Shown: positions 1 through 8,567, counted from the stretch's first letter. The stretch is 64,000 bases of DNA from Nonomuraea africana (GCF_014873535.1 NZ_JADBEF010000001.1:4526001-4590000); one strand, 5' to 3'. The notes: generated by a model not told the origin, from the letters alone. Made by a program: numbers and translations.

Positions 1-1
1 G

Positions 2-1072
2 CTCGATCCCGTCCTGGAGATGATCGGGCGCGACCTCGGCATGCGCTGCTGGGTCCTCACCCCGTCGGGCCGCCTGGTGTCGGGCTCCAGCCCGCTGGAC
101 CCCGACACGGCCACCGTCCTGGCCAACACCTTCCTGACGGCCAGGCGGCTGCCCTGCACGCGTGGCGGCTACTCGGTCTTCCCCGTGGACGAGCAGACCA
201 CCTCGAGGGTGGCCGACTGGTTCGTCGCCTTCGAGGGGCGCTACTCCGACTGGCCGGAGGAGCGGCGCGCGCTGGCCGGCGAGCTCGCGGCCGTGGCCGC
301 CGTGGAGCGGGTACGGCTCGACGACAGGCTCAGCCCCGAGGGGCGGATCGGCCAGGAGCTCGTCCGCCTGGTGCTCACCGAGGGCAAGGCGAGCGACATC
401 CTGCCCAGGCTGGAGGTCACGGGACTGGCGGGGGCGCCGGGCTACGTGGCGCTCGCCGCCACCGCTCAGGGCGCGCTGCGCCCCGCCGAACTGCGCAGCG
501 TCGTCAAGGAGCTCCTGCAGGGCCCGGCCAACCCGGTCGTAGGGGTCGTCGACGAGGAGGCGATCGCCCTTGTCCCCGCCGACGACACCGATCTGACCGC
601 CCGCGTCCGCGCCGCCGTCCAGCACCTGTCGCCCGCGCTCACCGACATCCGCCTGACCGTCGGCGTCAGCGGCGCGGCCCCCGTCGAGGGCCTGCGCGGC
701 GCGGTCGAGGAGGCCAGGTTCGCCCGCCGCCTGGCCGAGGGCAGGCCGGGTCAGGGCGCGGTGGTCGGCCACGAGGAGCTGGCCACCCACGTGCTGCTGC
801 TGGCCTCGGTGCCCGACGACGTGCGACACGTCTTCAGGGTGCGGCTGCTCGACCCGCTGCGCTCCTACGATCAGGTGCACAAGGCCGACCTGGTCCGCAC
901 GCTGGAGGCCTTCCTGCAGTGCTCGGGGTCGTGGACCAGGTGCTCGGAGCTGCTCCACGTCCACGTCAACACCCTGCGCTACCGCATCCAGCGCATCCAG
1001 GACCTCACCGGAAGGGATCTGTCGCGGCTGGAGGACAGGGTCGACTTCTTCCTCGCCCTGCGCCTCGGCTGA
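2..1072 (+). CDS. PucR/CdaR-family transcriptional regulator, 5' end outside window
   Basis: The reading frame is already open at the left edge (base 2) and ends at TGA 1070-1072, so this is the C-terminal part of a longer protein. An internal ATG at 20 exists, but homologous regulators run about 400-550 residues and the sequence before it (LDPVLE) reads as continuing protein. The central part resembles the GGDEF-like/PucR linker domain. The last 60 residues (CSELLHVHVNTLRYRIQRIQ) are the classic PucR C-terminal helix-turn-helix of purine-catabolism and sugar-diacid regulators. The effector is unknown. The next gene is a hexosaminidase 47 bp downstream on the same strand, so a link to amino-sugar or wall turnover is possible but unproven. 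Confidence 0.85.
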   Translation, partial: LDPVLEMIGRDLGMRCWVLTPSGRLVSGSSPLDPDTATVLANTFLTARRLPCTRGGYSVFPVDEQTTSRVADWFVAFEGRYSDWPEERRALAGELAAVAAVERVRLDDRLSPEGRIGQELVRLVLTEGKASDILPRLEVTGLAGAPGYVALAATAQGALRPAELRSVVKELLQGPANPVVGVVDEEAIALVPADDTDLTARVRAAVQHLSPALTDIRLTVGVSGAAPVEGLRGAVEEARFARRLAEGRPGQGAVVGHEELATHVLLLASVPDDVRHVFRVRLLDPLRSYDQVHKADLVRTLEAFLQCSGSWTRCSELLHVHVNTLRYRIQRIQDLTGRDLSRLEDRVDFFLALRLG

Positions 1073-1088
1073 GCGGCCTGTGATATAT

Positions 1089-1103
1089 GTAAAGAAACCT
1101 TAC
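1089..1103. promoter_or_regulatory. Inverted-repeat operator candidate upstream of hexosaminidase
   Basis: GTAAAGAAACCTTAC is an imperfect inverted repeat (TGTAAAG against TGTAAGG with an AAA centre) in the 47-bp gap before the GH20 gene, directly upstream of its ribosome binding site. A related 15-mer, 11 of 15 identical, lies before the sugar ABC transporter at 47925. Actinobacterial ROK-type repressors of polysaccharide genes bind GGAAA/TTTCC-type palindromes, so a sugar-responsive repressor site is a reasonable inference. Confidence 0.4.
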
Positions 1104-1119
1104 AAATGGGGAGCGTCCG

Positions 1120-2613
1120 TTGCCGAACCGCCGCCTTGCCGCGCTCATGACGGCCTCCGCGCTCGCCGCGTCGTGCGCTCCCTCCGCCCCTGAGCTCGCC
1201 GGCCCCGCGGGGCCCGCCCTGGTGCCGGTGCCCGCCTCGCTGCGGGTGACCGAGGGCGCCTTCACCCTGGCCGCCGACGCCAGGATCGGCGTGCGCTCGG
1301 CGGAGGGCGCGCCGGTGGCCGAGCAACTGGCCAGGCTGCTGCGCCGGTCCACCGGCTACGCGCTGCCCGTCGTGCGCGAGCCCGCCGAGATCACCCTCGA
1401 GGTCTCGGGCGGGCAGGAGCTCGGCCGCGAGGGTTACACCCTCGACGTCACCCCCGCCGGCGTACGGCTGGCGGCGGCCACCGCCGAGGGCGTCTTCCGC
1501 GGCGTGCAGACCCTTCGCCAGCTCCTGCCCGCCGCGATCGAGAGCTCCACGCCGCAGCCGGGCCCCTGGACGATCGGCGGGGTGCGCATCGAGGACCGGC
1601 CGCGCTTCCCCTACCGCGGGGTGATGCTCGACGTGGCGCGCCACTTCTTCACCGTCGAGCAGGTCAAGCGCTACATCGACCTGGCCGTCGCCTACAAGGT
1701 GAACGTGCTGCACCTGCACCTGACCGACGACCAGGGCTGGCGCATCGAGATCAGGAGCTGGCCCGAGCTGGCGGGCGACGACTCCTACAGCCAGGACGAC
1801 TACCGCGAGATCGTCCGCTACGCCGCGGAGCGGTTCGTCACCGTGGTGCCCGAGATCGACACGCCCGGCCACACCAACGCCGCCCTCGCCGCCTACGCCG
1901 AGCTGAACTGCGACGGGGTGGCGCGCGAGCCGTACGAGGGGACGGAGGTGGGCTTCAGCTCGCTGTGCGTGGACAAGGAGATCACCTACCGCTTCCTCGA
2001 CGACGTCGTGCGGGAGGTGGCGGCGCTGACGCCGGGGCCGTACCTCAACCTGGGCGGCGACGAGGCGCACAGCACCAGCCCCGAGGACTACGAGAAGTTC
2101 GTCGCCCGCGCCCAGGAGATCGTCGACGTCCACGGCAAGCAGCTCATGGGCTGGGCGGAGATCACGTCGGGCGCGGTCGCGCAGCACTGGCAGCCGCGCG
2201 AGCCCGACCGCGCCCGCGCCGCCGTGGCCAGGGGTGCGAAGCTCGTCATGTCGCCCGCCGACCGGGCCTACCTCGACATGAAGTACACCGATTCGACCGA
2301 GTACGGCCTAGACTGGGCGGGCCTGGTCGAGGTCAGCGACAGCTACGACTGGGACCCGGCCACCGTCGTCGAGGGCATCCACGAGCAGGACATCCTCGGC
2401 GTCGAGGCCCCGCTGTGGACCGAGACGCTGGCCACTCCCGACGCGCTGGAGTTCATGGCCTACCCACGCCTGCCCGGCATCGCCGAGATCGGCTGGTCGC
2501 CGGCCACCGTGCGCTCGTGGGAGGACTACCGGGCCAGGCTGGCCGCCCACGGCCCTCGCTGGAGCGCCCGCTCGGTGACCTTCTACCGCTCGCCCGAGAT
2601 CCCCTGGAGCTGA
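1120..2613 (+). CDS. Beta-N-acetylhexosaminidase, GH20, exported
   Basis: A 497-residue protein that releases terminal GlcNAc or GalNAc from chito-oligosaccharides, glycans or wall fragments. The start is TTG at 1120, with GGGGAG 8 bp upstream. The N-terminus is a signal sequence ending near ALAASC, so it may be a lipoprotein, although the residue at -3 is Ala rather than Leu. Residues 35-160 are the GH20b-type domain and the (beta/alpha)8 barrel follows. HLHLTDDQGWR and the catalytic Asp314-Glu315 pair in GGDEAH are intact. The barrel ends with the usual W-rich stretch. Its 3' end overlaps the convergent membrane-protein gene by 31 bp. It probably feeds amino sugars to glycolysis. Confidence 0.93.
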   Translation: MPNRRLAALMTASALAASCAPSAPELAGPAGPALVPVPASLRVTEGAFTLAADARIGVRSAEGAPVAEQLARLLRRSTGYALPVVREPAEITLEVSGGQELGREGYTLDVTPAGVRLAAATAEGVFRGVQTLRQLLPAAIESSTPQPGPWTIGGVRIEDRPRFPYRGVMLDVARHFFTVEQVKRYIDLAVAYKVNVLHLHLTDDQGWRIEIRSWPELAGDDSYSQDDYREIVRYAAERFVTVVPEIDTPGHTNAALAAYAELNCDGVAREPYEGTEVGFSSLCVDKEITYRFLDDVVREVAALTPGPYLNLGGDEAHSTSPEDYEKFVARAQEIVDVHGKQLMGWAEITSGAVAQHWQPREPDRARAAVARGAKLVMSPADRAYLDMKYTDSTEYGLDWAGLVEVSDSYDWDPATVVEGIHEQDILGVEAPLWTETLATPDALEFMAYPRLPGIAEIGWSPATVRSWEDYRARLAAHGPRWSARSVTFYRSPEIPWS

Positions 2614-3062
2614 GGCCGCCTGATCCGGCCTGTCATGCGCAGGCCGTCACGGAGGTTGAGTCCGACCAGGACCAGGTTGACCGCGCCTCCGGCGAACTCC
2701 ACCGCCTGGATCGCGTAGAACGCCGTACCGAAAGCCCCCTCGGCGGACAACCGCCACAGCGTCACCGCGCACGGCACCAGCACGAGCAGGCCGATGCCTG
2801 CGACGACCGCCATCCGCCGGCGTTTGACCTCGATCAGCCGCGCCCTGAGCCCTCTGGCGTCCTTGCCCGCCAGTGACGTTCCGGTGCCACCCGTGGCGAT
2901 CATGCTGAACACCAGGGCGCACGCGCCAAGAGCGATCGCCGCCTTCACCCCCGCGACGGCCTTCTCGTCGCCCACCGCCTCGACCACGAGCGAGGCCACC
3001 ATGAACGCGCTGATCAGGACCAGCGCCACCACCCCGAACACCGCGTGCGCCCGTCGTTTCAC
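2583..3062 (-). CDS. Small integral membrane protein cotranscribed with MarR regulator
   Basis: About 159 residues from a GTG at 3062 that overlaps the TGA of the upstream MarR gene (GTGA), so the two are translationally coupled. It shows four hydrophobic segments: VFGVVALVLISAFMVASLVV, IALGACALVFSMIATGG, VVAGIGLLVLVPCAVTLW and YAIQAVEFAGGAVNLVLVGL. Short basic loops (KRRRMAV) separate them. No catalytic motif is visible and I do not recognise a named family. A membrane protein directly under a MarR repressor is often the repressor's target, for example for efflux or stress, but the substrate cannot be read from the sequence. The C-terminus overlaps the hexosaminidase end. Confidence 0.75.
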   Translation of the reverse strand: MKRRAHAVFGVVALVLISAFMVASLVVEAVGDEKAVAGVKAAIALGACALVFSMIATGGTGTSLAGKDARGLRARLIEVKRRRMAVVAGIGLLVLVPCAVTLWRLSAEGAFGTAFYAIQAVEFAGGAVNLVLVGLNLRDGLRMTGRIRRPQLQGISGER

Positions 3063-3496
3063 AACGCCTCCATGTTCCGATCCATCTGCTCCAGAACCCG
3101 CTTCAGCCGCTCGATGTCGTCCTCGGCCACCCCGGCGAGCGCCCGGTCCAGCACGGCCATCGCCAGCGGCACCAACTCGTCCCTCAGGCGCAGCCCCTCC
3201 TCCGTGGCGTGGATCCGGTAGGTGCGCCTGTCGCCCTCGTCCTGCCGCCGCTCGATCAGCCCGTCGCGCTCGAGCACCTCGACCATGCGGGTGACGTTCG
3301 GCTTGTCCTTGAAGGTGAGCTCGGCCAGCCGTACCTGCGACAGCCCCTCCTGCTCCCACACCCGGTTCAGCAGCGCCCACTGCTCGGCCGTCACCGTCTG
3401 CCCGTTGGCGCGGAACTCCCTGGTGAGCGCCCGCTTCAGGTGGACGGCGGTGCGGTTGATCAGGAATCCGACCGAATCGTCCAGCGCGAAATCCAT
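3059..3496 (-). CDS. MarR-family transcriptional regulator
   Basis: A 145-residue winged-helix repressor. The recognition region runs QTVTAEQWALLNRVWEQEG, followed by the wing KPNVTRMVEVLERDGLIERR, typical of MarR proteins that dissociate from DNA on binding phenolic or lipophilic ligands. The ATG at 3496 is preceded by GAGGGCGGG. It is the first gene of a two-gene operon with the membrane protein. A tandem 15-bp repeat lies just upstream (3512-3541), between this gene and divergent endonuclease IV, and is the likely autoregulatory operator. The ligand is unknown. Confidence 0.92.
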   Translation of the reverse strand: MDFALDDSVGFLINRTAVHLKRALTREFRANGQTVTAEQWALLNRVWEQEGLSQVRLAELTFKDKPNVTRMVEVLERDGLIERRQDEGDRRTYRIHATEEGLRLRDELVPLAMAVLDRALAGVAEDDIERLKRVLEQMDRNMEAL

Positions 3497-3511
3497 GACC
3501 CGCCCTCATGT

Positions 3512-3541
3512 AGTGGTTGTAACAACAGTGGCTATAACAAC
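3512..3541. promoter_or_regulatory. Tandem 15-bp operator repeat for MarR
   Basis: Two head-to-tail 15-mers, AGTGGTTGTAACAAC (3512-3526) and AGTGGCTATAACAAC (3527-3541), match at 13 of 15 positions. The first contains the perfect palindrome GTTGTAACAAC. They fill the gap 16 bp upstream of the MarR start, where a repressor would block its own promoter and could also affect the divergent nuclease gene. Confidence 0.65.
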
Positions 3542-3597
3542 TATCTGACCATAACCCGGCGCGAGCCGCCGGTCAACCCGCCTACACTGGCGGCATC

Positions 3598-4437
3598 ATG
3601 ACCTCAACATCTCTCATCGGCGGACACGTCTCCGTCACCGGCGGCCTGGCGACGGGCGGCCTGAAGTACATGGCCGAGATCGGCGCCGAGATGGTGCAGG
3701 TCTTCGTCACCAACCCGCGTGGCTGGGCGCTGACGGCGGGCAAGCCCGAGGAGGACACCAAGCTCGCCGAGTCGGGCGTCGTGTCCTTCATCCACACGCC
3801 CTACCTGGTGAACTTCGGCTCGCCCAACCCCGAGACGCTCGCCGGCTCCACCGCCATCACCCGCCACACGCTGCTGCGCGGGGTGGCCACGGGCAGCAAG
3901 GGCGTGGTCGTGCACACCGGCTCGGCGGTCAGCCAGTCCCGCGACGAGGCGTTCCGCCAGCTGCGCGAGCACCTGCTCCCGCTGCTGGAGGAGATCCCCG
4001 ACGACGGCCCCGACCTGCTGCTCGAGCCGATGGCGGGCCAGGGCGCGATGCTGTGCGCCACCGTCCAGGATCTCGAGCCCTACCTGGCCGCGCTCGACTG
4101 GCACCCCAAGGCCGGCGTCTGCCTCGACACCTGCCACGCCTTCGCCGCGGGCCACGACCTGGCGGCGGAGGGCGGAGTGCGCGAGACCTTCGACGCCCTG
4201 CACGCGATCGCCCCCGGACGGCTGAAGCTCGTGCACGCCAACGACTCCAAGGACGTGTGCGGGTCGAAGAAGGACCGGCACGAGAACATCGGCGCGGGGC
4301 ACATCGGGGCGCAGCCATTCGCGGAGATGATGCGCCATCCGGCGGTGGCCGGCGTGCCGATCTGCATCGAGACACCCGGCAAGGTGGAGAAGAACAGGGA
4401 AGACATCGAGCTGCTGAAGAAGCTGCGCGACAGCTGA
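3598..4437 (+). CDS. nfo: Deoxyribonuclease IV (AP endonuclease, endonuclease IV)
   Basis: A 279-residue TIM-barrel zinc enzyme that cuts DNA 5' of abasic sites in base-excision repair. The metal-binding landmarks appear in the expected order: GGHVSVTGG at the N-terminus, VVHTGS, LLEPMAGQG, CLDTCHAFAAGHDL, LVHANDSKD, KDRHENIGAGHIG and ICIETPGK. The length is normal for the family. The start is ATG 3598, shortly after the MarR operator region. There is no strong Shine-Dalgarno, so a short-leader or leaderless message is possible. It stands alone and converges with the symporter operon across a 377-bp structured gap. Confidence 0.96.
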   Translation: MTSTSLIGGHVSVTGGLATGGLKYMAEIGAEMVQVFVTNPRGWALTAGKPEEDTKLAESGVVSFIHTPYLVNFGSPNPETLAGSTAITRHTLLRGVATGSKGVVVHTGSAVSQSRDEAFRQLREHLLPLLEEIPDDGPDLLLEPMAGQGAMLCATVQDLEPYLAALDWHPKAGVCLDTCHAFAAGHDLAAEGGVRETFDALHAIAPGRLKLVHANDSKDVCGSKKDRHENIGAGHIGAQPFAEMMRHPAVAGVPICIETPGKVEKNREDIELLKKLRDS

Positions 4438-4499
4438 TCCCCCGTCCACGCGGGTAGTAGCGCCCTCAGGCTCCAGGTCTTCCCGTGACGAAGGACGCA

Positions 4500-4622
4500 A
4501 AGGGGCGCCGCCCGCGCGATCCGGCCGCCCCCGTATGGCCGGATCGCGGTCCAGCTCGCGGCCACAGCGAGCGCCCCTTCACGTCGTCGGCGTGCGGGCC
4601 CTACCCCCCGGTAAAGGGCCCG
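4500..4622. other. Strongly structured intergenic region between convergent genes (gap 4438-4814)
   Basis: No gene is supported in the 377-bp gap, but it folds strongly. An outer 9-bp stem, AAGGGGCGC (4500-4508) with GCGCCCCTT (4571-4579), encloses a perfect 12-bp hairpin, CGCGATCCGGCC (4515-4526) with 4537-4548, and a second hairpin, GCTCGC (4554-4559) with GCGAGC (4567-4572). A separate hairpin pairs 4595-4605 with 4610-4622, with a CCCC loop and a 2-nt bulge. Further on are a direct repeat CCGATGCGG (4699 and 4720) and an inverted repeat CCGTTCA/TGAACGG (4762-4787). It could be a bidirectional terminator, a 3' UTR element or a small RNA. There is no U-tract. Confidence 0.5.
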
Positions 4623-4814
4623 ACCACCGTTTCGGCGACCAGCAGGTCACCGGAGGATCCGCGCATCAGGCCTGTGTGAGCCTCGCGGCTCGTCCCCCCC
4701 GATGCGGCGGAGTGGCTCTCCGATGCGGAAACACTACGGTTGCGATCTTGTGCGTGAAACCCCGTTCACGGACAGCTCGCTGAACGGTCTGTAGTCATCG
4801 CTATACGGAGCGTG

Positions 4815-6329
4815 TCAGGACGACGAGCGGCCATCTCCGAGCGACGAGCGGTCTTCTGAGGGGCCCGCAAGATCCTCGGGGAGGTGCATCACGGCCATCA
4901 TCCGATCCACCCCCAAGGGCACCCGACCCGGCGTGACCAGCGAAATCAACATCATAACCGCGAAGGAGAGCGGTACGGCGAAGGGGGCGGGATACCGCGA
5001 CACAACCCCCAGGTACACGCCCACCAGATCCCCCGCCACGAGGACGACCGTCAGGCCGCCGCCCACGGCGAACCCGGCCGCGACACCCGGCGCGGTGAGC
5101 CGCCGCCACCAGATGCCGAGCAGCAGCAGCGGGCAGAAGGTGGCCGCCGAGAGGCTGAAGCCGAGGATCACCAGCAGCACGGAGCTGCCGGGTGTGGTGA
5201 GCGAGGTGAGGGTCAGCGCCGCCCCCATGATCATCGCCACGGCGACCCTGAACGCGCCCACGCTCGGCCGGGTCACGCAGGCCGACACGGCGCCGCCGAC
5301 GGCCGCGAGCACCCCGCAGGAGGTGGCGAGGAAGGCCGCGAAGGCCCCCGCCGCCAGCAGTCCAGTCAGCACGTCGCCCGCGAGGCCCGGCAGCATCTTC
5401 CCCGGCAGCATCAGCACGATCTCGTCCTCGTGCGCGCCGGGCACGTGGACCCGTCCGAGAATCCCGTACAGGGGCAGCAGCAGGAAGAACAGGCCGAGGA
5501 GCACCTGGGTGGCCACGATCGAGCGGCGCGCGCTGCGCCCGTCGGGGTTGGTGTAGACACGAACGATGATGTGCGGCAGCCCCATGGTGCCCAGCGCGCA
5601 GGCCAGCAGCACGGTCAGCACACCCGGCAGGGAGGTATCGCCCGCTCCGGCGATACTCTCCGCCGCCGCGGGCACGGCGAACCCCGCCACCTCCGGCGGC
5701 CCCGTGACGCCACCGCACCGCCACGCGCACCACAGGACGACCCCGACGCCGGTGAAGACGATGAGCTTGAGCCAGTACTGCACCGCCTGCACGCTGGTCA
5801 CGCTGCCCATGCCGCCGGCGAGCGCGACCACGACGGACACGAGCGCCACCATCAGCCAGCCCGCCCCGTGCGGTAGCCCGGTGAGCAGGTGGATCACGAG
5901 CCCCGCCGCGTGCAGCTGCGCGACGAGGTAGAGCAGGCCGATCACCAGCACGTGACAGGTGGCGAAGCGCCGGAGGGCGGTCGAGCCGAGACGCCACTGC
6001 GCGAAGTCGGGCAGCGTGTAGGTGCCCGAGCGGCGCAGCGGCGCCACCACCAGCGCGAGGATCACGACGTATCCGGCGGCTGCCCCCGCCGGGTACCACA
6101 GCATCGACGCGCCGTGCGTGGCGATCAGCCCCGCCAGGCCCAGGCAGACGGCGGCCGAGGTGAACTCCGAGCTGATCGCCGCCCCGTTCCACCACGGCCG
6201 CACCACCCGCGCGGCCACGTAGAACTCGGCCACCGTGGCGTACCGGCGCGGCCTGACCGTGCCGACCAGCACGGCGAGGATGATCACGAAGGCGATGCCC
6301 GCGGCCGACGCGCCGACGGCGGCGTTCAC
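4815..6329 (-). CDS. Sodium/solute symporter (SSS family), cation/acetate-type permease
   Basis: A 504-residue permease with about 12-13 hydrophobic segments. The SSS signature region is recognisable (FYVAARVVRPWWNGAAISSE near the N-terminus, then ALAGGMGSVTSVQAVQYWLK). The start is GTG at 6329, overlapping the TGA of the preceding small membrane gene. The C-terminal tail is short, acidic and soluble. It lies last in an operon with a LytS-type kinase and a LytTR regulator, a common actinobacterial arrangement in which the two-component system probably senses or controls uptake of a small organic acid such as acetate or pyruvate. The substrate is inferred from family and context only. Confidence 0.88.
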   Translation of the reverse strand: MNAAVGASAAGIAFVIILAVLVGTVRPRRYATVAEFYVAARVVRPWWNGAAISSEFTSAAVCLGLAGLIATHGASMLWYPAGAAAGYVVILALVVAPLRRSGTYTLPDFAQWRLGSTALRRFATCHVLVIGLLYLVAQLHAAGLVIHLLTGLPHGAGWLMVALVSVVVALAGGMGSVTSVQAVQYWLKLIVFTGVGVVLWCAWRCGGVTGPPEVAGFAVPAAAESIAGAGDTSLPGVLTVLLACALGTMGLPHIIVRVYTNPDGRSARRSIVATQVLLGLFFLLLPLYGILGRVHVPGAHEDEIVLMLPGKMLPGLAGDVLTGLLAAGAFAAFLATSCGVLAAVGGAVSACVTRPSVGAFRVAVAMIMGAALTLTSLTTPGSSVLLVILGFSLSAATFCPLLLLGIWWRRLTAPGVAAGFAVGGGLTVVLVAGDLVGVYLGVVSRYPAPFAVPLSFAVMMLISLVTPGRVPLGVDRMMAVMHLPEDLAGPSEDRSSLGDGRSSS

Positions 6330-6631
6330 GGCTCGCGTTCCGCGCGTTCCGCCCGTCTCAGCTGGAGTACGGCCAGCACCACCCACACAGGCTGCAGCGC
6401 CAGCGTCACCCACAGCCAGTCGTCCTGCGCGGTCGCCAGCGGCAGCCCCACGAGCAGGGCCACCACCACCGCGACCGTGGACAGCGCGATCCTGGCCTGC
6501 CTGCCCATGAGCCTGCGCGTCTCGGCGACGCCGTCGGCGTCGCCGAGCCCTAACGGCCCATCGGTCCTGTGCACGGCGACGGGCCTCCTGGTCACGACCA
6601 CCCGCCTGCCGTTCACATGAGTGCCTTTCAC
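6326..6631 (-). CDS. Small membrane protein of the symporter operon
   Basis: About 101 residues from GTG 6631, which overlaps the LytTR stop codon (GTGA); its own stop overlaps the symporter start. A basic cytoplasmic N-terminal half is followed by two hydrophobic helices, LSTVAVVVALLVGLPLA and WLWVTLALQPVWVVLAVLQL, and a charged tail. It occupies the slot that DUF485-type small proteins fill beside acetate permeases, so an accessory subunit role is plausible. I do not recognise a DUF485 signature with certainty. Double stop/start coupling suggests matched stoichiometry with the permease. Confidence 0.7.
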   Translation of the reverse strand: MKGTHVNGRRVVVTRRPVAVHRTDGPLGLGDADGVAETRRLMGRQARIALSTVAVVVALLVGLPLATAQDDWLWVTLALQPVWVVLAVLQLRRAERAEREP

Positions 6632-7365
6632 GTGAGTGCCTTGAACTGCCGCACCAGCTGTTCCCTGACCTGCCTGGTGTGGCGGCGGCTGACCGGCAGC
6701 GTCTCGGTGCCGACCGTGAGCAGCACCCTGCCGCCCTCGAAGCGCAGCTCGCTGACGTGCCGCGCGGACACCAGCGTGCTGCGGTGCACGCGGATGAAGC
6801 CCGCGCTCGACCATCGCCGCTCCAGCGCGGCCAGGGACATGCGGACCAGGTAGCTGCCGTCGATCGTGTGCAGGCGGACGTAGTCGCCCTTGGCCTCGGC
6901 GAACAAGACCGCCTGCTGCGGCACGAACCTGGTGACCCCGCCCAGCTCCACGGGGATGACGTCGTCCACGCCGTGCTCGGCCACCGGCGTGGCCGCGGCG
7001 CTGAGCCTGCGCACCGACTCGGCCAGCCGTTCGGCGCGCACCGGTTTGAGCAGGTAGTCGACCGCCTCCAGATCGAAGGCCTGCACCGCGCAGTCGTCGT
7101 GCGCGGTCACGAAGACCAGCCGCGGCGGGCTGGGGAATCCGCCGATCAGCCTGGCCAGATCGAGCCCGTCGAGGCCCGGCATGCGAATGTCGAGGAAGAC
7201 GCCGTCGAGGCGCTCACCCGCGCCGATCATCTGGACCATGTCCTGCAGAGCCGAGACGCCGTCGGAGGCGGTGGCCACGTGCTCGACCCTGGTGTCCTGA
7301 CGGAGCAGGTAGGCCAGCTCCTCCAGGGCGGGCACCTCGTCGTCGACAGCCAGAACGCGTAGCAT
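6628..7365 (-). CDS. LytTR-family response regulator
   Basis: A 245-residue regulator with an N-terminal receiver (LAVDDEVPALEELAYLL, phospho-acceptor Asp in VFLDIRMPGLDG, conserved Lys in YLLKPVRAERL) and a C-terminal LytTR DNA-binding domain (FAEAKGDYVRLHTIDGSY, then FIRVHRSTLVSARHVSELR). I chose ATG 7365 because the receiver begins there. In-frame GTG codons at 7398 and 7407 could extend it. It follows the kinase by 65 bp and is coupled to the small membrane protein. It probably controls the permease in the same operon. Confidence 0.92.
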   Translation of the reverse strand: MLRVLAVDDEVPALEELAYLLRQDTRVEHVATASDGVSALQDMVQMIGAGERLDGVFLDIRMPGLDGLDLARLIGGFPSPPRLVFVTAHDDCAVQAFDLEAVDYLLKPVRAERLAESVRRLSAAATPVAEHGVDDVIPVELGGVTRFVPQQAVLFAEAKGDYVRLHTIDGSYLVRMSLAALERRWSSAGFIRVHRSTLVSARHVSELRFEGGRVLLTVGTETLPVSRRHTRQVREQLVRQFKALT

Positions 7366-7430
7366 GCCACCACGCTGCCCTATGGAGGCCCTGGTCACAA
7401 GCGACACGCCAGCGGAAGGTAAATAATTGA

Positions 7431-8567
7431 CTACAAAGAGCTATGACGCGACTTGGGAACCCTGAGACGCACCTTCGTGCCGGCGCCCACCGCGGTCTCC
7501 ACCACCAGGCCGTAAGCCTCGCCGTAGATCTGGCGCATCCGCACGTCAACGTTGGCCAGCCCGATGCCGTTGCCCTGGTTGCGCGGGTCGTCGTCGAGCA
7601 CCTGGCGGGCCCGCTCGGGCTCCATGCCCATGCCGTCGTCCTCGACCGTGATGTGCGCCTCGGGCCCCGCGTCGCGGACCACCACCCTGACCTCGCCCTT
7701 GCCGTCGGTGCCGCGTATGCCGTGCTTGATGGCGTTCTCCACCAGCGGCTGCAGACACAGGAACGGCACGGGCACCGGCAGCACCTCGGGCGCGACCTGC
7801 ACGCTGAAGCGCAGCCTGTCGCCGAAGCGGGCCCGTTCGAGCAGCAGGTAGCGGTCCACGCAGGTCAGCTCGTCGGCCAGGGTGGTGAAGTCGCGGGCCT
7901 TGCGCAGCGCGTAGCGGGAGAAGTCGGCGAAGTCGAGGATCAGCTCGCGCGCCCTGTCGGGGTCTGTTCGCACGAACGAGGCGATCGTGGTGAGCGCGTT
8001 GTAGACGAAGTGCGGCGAGATCTGCGCGCGCAGCGCCCGCATCTCGGCCTCCATCGCGCGCCTCCTTGAGGAGTCGAGCTCGGCCAGCTCCAGCTGCCCC
8101 GACACCCATCTGGCCACCTCGGTGACCGTGCGCACCAGCGCCGCGCTCAACTCCTCGTCGTAGGCGGCCAGCGCGCCGATCACGGTGCCCTCGACGGTCA
8201 GCGGCACCACCACGGCGCCGTGCGGCTCCCCCGCGAACACGTGCGGACGGCCCGAGGCCAGCGCGGCGCGCGCGTGCGTCAGCACCTCGTCGGGGCAGGC
8301 GCCGTCCCAGGCCAGCACCGCGTCGCTGGAGGTGATCGCCAGCGCCGACGTGCCGAGCAGGGCCCGCAGATGCCGTACGGCCCGGCGCGCCGAGTCCCTC
8401 GTCAGCCCCGTGCGCAGCGAAGGCGCCGCCATCGCCGCGATGTGCAGGGTCGTGAAGGTGGCCTCGTCCTTCCAGCCACCTTCGGGTAGCACGGGACGCC
8501 GTCTGGCCAGAACGCACCCCGCGGCGAACGCCAAAGCGGCCAGCACCACGCAGGCGGTGGTCGACAT
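7431..8567 (-). CDS. LytS/YehU-type sensor histidine kinase
   Basis: A 378-residue kinase. It has one N-terminal membrane anchor (VVLAALAFAAGCVLA), a GAF-like sensory region around residues 60-180, then the His_kinase block with the phosphorylatable His in QISPHFVYNALTTIA, and an ATPase domain with NAIKHG, DDGMGME and GNGIGLANVDVR. It has a single anchor rather than the multi-helix 5TM domain of Bacillus LytS, so the signal may be cytoplasmic. Start is ATG 8567. It is the first gene of the kinase/regulator/small protein/symporter operon and partners the LytTR regulator. Confidence 0.92.
   Translation of the reverse strand: MSTTACVVLAALAFAAGCVLARRRPVLPEGGWKDEATFTTLHIAAMAAPSLRTGLTRDSARRAVRHLRALLGTSALAITSSDAVLAWDGACPDEVLTHARAALASGRPHVFAGEPHGAVVVPLTVEGTVIGALAAYDEELSAALVRTVTEVARWVSGQLELAELDSSRRRAMEAEMRALRAQISPHFVYNALTTIASFVRTDPDRARELILDFADFSRYALRKARDFTTLADELTCVDRYLLLERARFGDRLRFSVQVAPEVLPVPVPFLCLQPLVENAIKHGIRGTDGKGEVRVVVRDAGPEAHITVEDDGMGMEPERARQVLDDDPRNQGNGIGLANVDVRMRQIYGEAYGLVVETAVGAGTKVRLRVPKSRHSSL

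Noticed and set aside
4500..4622. Actinobacterial 6C small RNA
   Set aside because: The C-rich hairpin loops are reminiscent, but only one loop approaches six cytosines, the branched outer stem does not fit my memory of the family, and the neighbours differ from the usual locus. Kept as an unnamed structure.
4485..4783. Short plus-strand frames in the nfo-symporter gap
   Set aside because: They overlap the stem-loops, have no Shine-Dalgarno and encode low-complexity sequence.
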